Of a stretch of 64,000 nt of DNA, positions 60,361 to 64,000 are shown piece after piece (position 1 is the stretch's first letter; the number at the start of each line of letters is the position of its first letter). The notes beneath the pieces are model-generated. The model saw nothing but the letters and a program-made list of their open reading frames with translations, had not been told where the DNA came from and did no database searches. Source of the DNA: JAGNXB01 sp964471595 (GTDB taxonomy: Bacteria; Bacteroidota; Bacteroidia; Chitinophagales; Saprospiraceae); NCBI GenBank assembly GCA_964471595.1, contig CAYYGN010000007.1, forward strand, positions 1 through 64,000. Direction: 5' to 3'. Both the position numbers and the translations under genes were made by a program.

Positions 60361-63300
60361 ATGAAACCGATTTACTCTTCTAAGGATCAGCGATTTACCC
60401 CCCCCCCCCCCCAACTTTATTTCGCTTACCAAATGGGTGATTCGACTCATTCTGGTGTGCATTGTACCCTCGGTAACATTAGGACACGCACTTTCGGGTA
60501 ATACATCCGAAACCAGCACGCAAAATATTTATGATGTGTGTTTTATAACAAGTGATGCCTGGTATTTTGGCTTCATGAATACAGAGAATTCCATTTGGGG
60601 AGCCCCTGCTTCAAAGCTAAGTAATGAGCACGGAAAGGAATCGGGTGTTACAAAGTTGGTTTTTGATTCATTGCCAGTGCCCGTGTCTTGTGGTGAATTT
60701 ATCAATTCGGTGCAAGCAACATATAGTACTCCAGACTCAATTTACTTTGATCGATTTGGCAATACCTATAACAGGGATTTTGATCCGCAAGGCGCTCCAC
60801 GATCGGGCAGGAGCTCAACAACTGGTTATTTCAATTTGGAATTTGGTGATCCCATTACCTATCAAAATGAAACGATCTCTTTCACATCTGAAATCCAGGA
60901 AATATTTAATGTTGTCTTTGATGAACTCAAAGATATCATAGAACTAAGACAATTCGAAGACCCCTGCGACAATCCGTTACCTGTCCACACTGTCAATATA
61001 AGTGTTGAATGGGGTCCTTCGTTAGAACCTGAAGTCATTGCTGCTGCATCACCCGTGTTTTATCACGAACCAGGCATATGCACCGGAGAGGAATCAATTT
61101 TAGTCCTTGGAATGCCTGAAAACAAGATTAAAGGATTTTATCAATTGCCTAACGGGTATGATGGCAAAGATGCCATAATTTTGTTGAATCCCAAGTTTGT
61201 CCATGAGGAACTTCTGGATACGGATTACCCTGCTTCAGTTGATGTAAATTTATATGACTTGTATACGGTCGTGATGCATGAAGCATTTCATGTGTTGGGT
61301 TTCATTTCTCAAATCGGGCCAGATCCTGTTGAGTTTGTAACTAATTTTGACAGACTTTTGTATAGTGAAACGGATTCCCGTTATTTTATTGAATCGGATT
61401 GCAGTTCAGCATGTTATACAGAAGCTTTTGATGAATCCGAGAAAAACTCCCTTTTGCAAGCTTCCTGTGAAGTACTCGTAGGAGAAAGTGGACCTTCTAC
61501 CATTTCAGAAGTGAGTTTTGGACCAAGGGTTTTCTCACATCTTGATAACGGATCATGTGAAAGCGGATACCTCATGCAACCATTAACTCCTCCGGGCACC
61601 CGCCGCTTTCCACAAGAAGAGGAATGGAATATATTGTGCCAATTAGGTTATAAGCTGGATGTGAGCTCTCCATCAGTGAATTGTGATGGATGTTATTTGT
61701 TTGCAGAGTCAATCATCAGGCAACCTGTTGAGAATTTTGGATGCTTATCCGGAGGATGTTGTCAACATGACTTTCATACCTGTGAGGAAAGTATTGAGAT
61801 CAGTTTTGATGAATTATTATGCCGCGTAAAAAGTTCAGATGTGTCTGTATCCATAATTGATGCATACGCATTTAATTCGGGGGCAGACGTTACTCTTCAA
61901 AGCGAAAATATTCTGGTTGAACGTAATAATTACGGAGGTGTTCAAATTAGTTTTGTTGCCAGCGGGTGTGAGAATTGTCAAACAACTATCGGATCCGTAT
62001 TCGTCGTATTTGATCAGTGTCTGGAGGATGCCGAGCCTGTGGATGTATGTGACAACATGTTATTGACTGAGGATTTCGAAGAGTTTGTTGAGGCGAATGG
62101 GGTCAATTTTGGTTATCCATACATTTTTGATGGGTTTTGTAACAACACACCTGATATCAAATTGGATGGGGGGCTAAAGCACGTTTCATTAAATGGTTCA
62201 TTAAGTGAATCAGTAACTTTCAAGGCAGTGGATGTATCCGAGGAAGCAGATTGTGATATACAGCTTGATTTGGAATTTTATTTGAGCAGTGCTGAAGATG
62301 AATTACTTGTTTGGATCAGTGAGTATCCGCCATGCCAAGGCGAATTTGTTCCATTCGGTTGTGATCTTTCACAATCTTTCATTTGCGAAGATATGTCTGA
62401 ATATAATCCTGTTTGTCTGGATCTTGGTATTTCCGGAATAAATTATGCCAATGATGAATGGCATGCAGAGGCATTTGTCATTCCCCGAAACGTGATACCT
62501 GCCAATGCCCATACCTATTATTTTATATTTTCAGCTACATCCACAGCCGGCGGATCTGTACTTATACAATCCATGAAAGCAACTTGTATGGTCGAACCTG
62601 TGATCACCTATGATGTAAGTTGTATGGAAGTTTGTTTGGCGATAGAAGGGATTTCTGGCGATTTCCTTTGGGATTTTGGTGATAACCATACCAGTACGGA
62701 CATGAATCCTTGTCATACTTATGCCAATGCGGGAACATATGAGGTAACCGTCACTGTTGATAATGAATGCCCATGGACAATTCCTGATGATATAACGGTT
62801 GAGGTTGCACCTTGTGGAGGTACTGATTATTGCGAGGAATATGATGAAATGGACAATGATTGGGTAATAGGCAGTCAGCCTTGTTCCATGACAAACGCCT
62901 CGGATGTATGGCCTTCAACCAGTGGGATTGTAGGAAAAAAATTATTGATTAACGGAAGATTGATCATGGATAAAAATATGGAGTTTGACCACTGTATCAT
63001 TGAGATGGGCCCGCACGCCGAAATATTTATTAAGCCATTCATAATTATGGGAGTGGCTTCAAGTACCTTTTACTCCTGCGAATATTTATGGCGAACTATC
63101 CGGGTAGGATTCAATGGCGCATTGTGGATGTACAAGAATGATCCCCAAGATGCTGACAATATAGTCGCCAATGCCTGGTCAGGGATTTTTGCGTATTCCT
63201 TGTCCAATCTGCATTTGTCAGATATTGTCTTCGACGCCAATATGGTCGGATTGTATATCCCCCCGGTACCTACCATACCTGACGTCCCTCTTCCCACTAC

Positions 63301-64000
63301 TTTACCCAATATGATAAATCTGACCAAATTTGACAACTTGAAATTCATGGGGTCGGAATTGTTGCCTCCGTATAATACCTCGTGTATTGATGATCCCTTT
63401 TCGTATTCCAACTTTTTCACAGTATCTCCCTTGGCAGCCAGTTATTGTGGAGTGCTCATTCATGATGTAGGTCCTGAGGTCAACTTATCTGCAACTTCGC
63501 TCGAAAGCAAGATCCTGTATTCGGGGATGCGAAGTGGTATCATAGCGAAACGTTCCAATACCAAAGTTGAAAATAGTGTATTCAGAGATCTCCAGAATTT
63601 AGCCGGAAGCAATTATCCGTCCAGTGGATTTGGAATTTTATCGACAGGTCAGAACCATCGACTTTTGCAAAAAGGATTTGGAAAGGGCAGTGTTCCTTCC
63701 TTTAGGAATGTACGAAGACCGGTTTCGGCTCAAGGAGTCGATCTGACTGTTAAAGAGAACAGAATGATAGATAACATTACAATAGGAGTTGTAGCTGATA
63801 ATTGCAAGAACCAGACAATTATTGTTGAAGACAATTCCATGGATGCCAAATTCACCGGATTGTTCCTGACTCATAATGACCCTGTCATGGAAATTAGTGT
63901 CAAAAGGAATGATATCGGGATTGATGACACAGATCCCGGCCCCACATACGGAATAAGAAGTTGGGGTTTGGGTATGCATCCGCATGTTGGAGCCATTTTT
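60361..64000 (+). CDS. giant secreted protein: metalloprotease-like, PKD and beta-helix regions; 3' end outside window; poly-C frameshift at 5' end
   Basis: From 60413 one frame is open to the last base (about 1196 codons). Coding starts with a signal peptide (TKWVIRLILVCIVPSVTLGH). A zincin motif HEAFHVLGF lies at about residue 306 in LYTVVMHEAFHVLGFIS. A Cys-rich stretch follows, then a PKD domain (WDFGDNHTSTDMNPCHTYANAGTY; bases about 62650-62760), and from about 62900 a region like a right-handed beta-helix (ENSVFRDLQN, VKENRMIDNITIG). The ATG at 60361 (or 60352) reaches this frame only if the run of 15 C at 60398-60412 had 14 (or 11 or 17). As written, translation stops at TAA 60499-60501. 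A GTG at 60437 is an in-frame alternative start. The right edge cuts the gene; the T9SS tail, if any, lies beyond. AT-rich compared with neighbours. Confidence 0.8.
60398..60412 (+). repeat. poly-C tract (15 C), candidate phase-variation switch
   Basis: Fifteen consecutive C within the first 20 codons after ATG 60361. With 14 C (or any number leaving remainder 2 on division by 3) the ATG joins the long downstream frame; with 15 it stops at 60501; with 13 or 16 it stops at TGA 60438-60440. This is the geometry of a translational contingency locus, though homopolymers are also error-prone in assemblies. Confidence 0.85.

Overview
The window (64 kb, visibly GC-rich until about 59.4 kb and more AT-rich after it) comes from the chromosome of a Bacteroidota bacterium, most likely Saprospirales/Saprospiraceae. 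The signs are type A and type B type IX secretion (T9SS) sorting tails, a PorP/SprF protein, giant HYR-repeat surface proteins with dockerin- and cohesin-like modules, a type III glutamine synthetase, Bacteroidota-type promoters (TTTG, spacer, TAnnTTTG), and an ExbB-x-ExbD-ExbD operon. It is a draft or metagenome assembly: there are two 100-N gaps (9597-9696 and 12850-12949). The family assignment is inference from gene content.

1-12.2 kb, housekeeping: rpoB (5' end outside the window) and rpoC, then ruvX-def with their own promoter, an outer-membrane protein cut by gap 1, the tail of a T9SS cargo protein, divergent RNase HI and TatD genes, and tRNA-Ser(GGA) with a terminator. From 12.2 to 13.1 kb lies a 181-bp tandem repeat array broken by gap 2. 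From 13.4 to 15.7 kb is an ExbB/membrane protein/ExbD/ExbD operon. From 15.7 to 33.5 kb is a mixed metabolic region: a stand-alone KAS III enzyme, an S9 oligopeptidase, a WbqC-like protein, a sugar aminotransferase plus UDP-glucuronate decarboxylase pair, RimO, MsrB, a T9SS cargo protein, an overlapping ribH/MBL hydrolase/PLP lyase operon, a SpoU methyltransferase, a RibF-glycosyltransferase fusion and an RluA-type pseudouridine synthase.

33.8-52.2 kb is the accessory surface block. Gene A (3215 aa) is a chain of roughly 25 HYR/Ig-like modules ending in SprB-, dockerin- and cohesin-like modules and a type A tail. After a strong terminator come gene B (1759 aa; four tandem cohesin-HYR units, more HYR modules, a type B tail), a PorP/SprF partner and a PD40-OmpA-SPOR envelope protein, closely spaced as one operon. 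I read this as a secreted adhesin system: PorP/SprF would hold the type B protein, the OmpA/SPOR protein would tether the complex to peptidoglycan, and dockerin-cohesin pairing could link A to B. The pairing is a hypothesis.

52.2-59.4 kb holds a DnaQ-GIY-YIG nuclease, a DUF1343/NamZ-type muramidase, a helix-hairpin-helix outer-membrane protein and glnA (type III). From 59.4 kb the sequence becomes AT-richer: an intergenic region with a thrice-repeated element, then a giant secreted metalloprotease-like/PKD/beta-helix ORF that runs off the right edge. Its 5' end carries a run of 15 C that puts the ATG one base out of frame with the rest of the gene. This is a strong candidate for a phase-variable switch, or else an assembly error.
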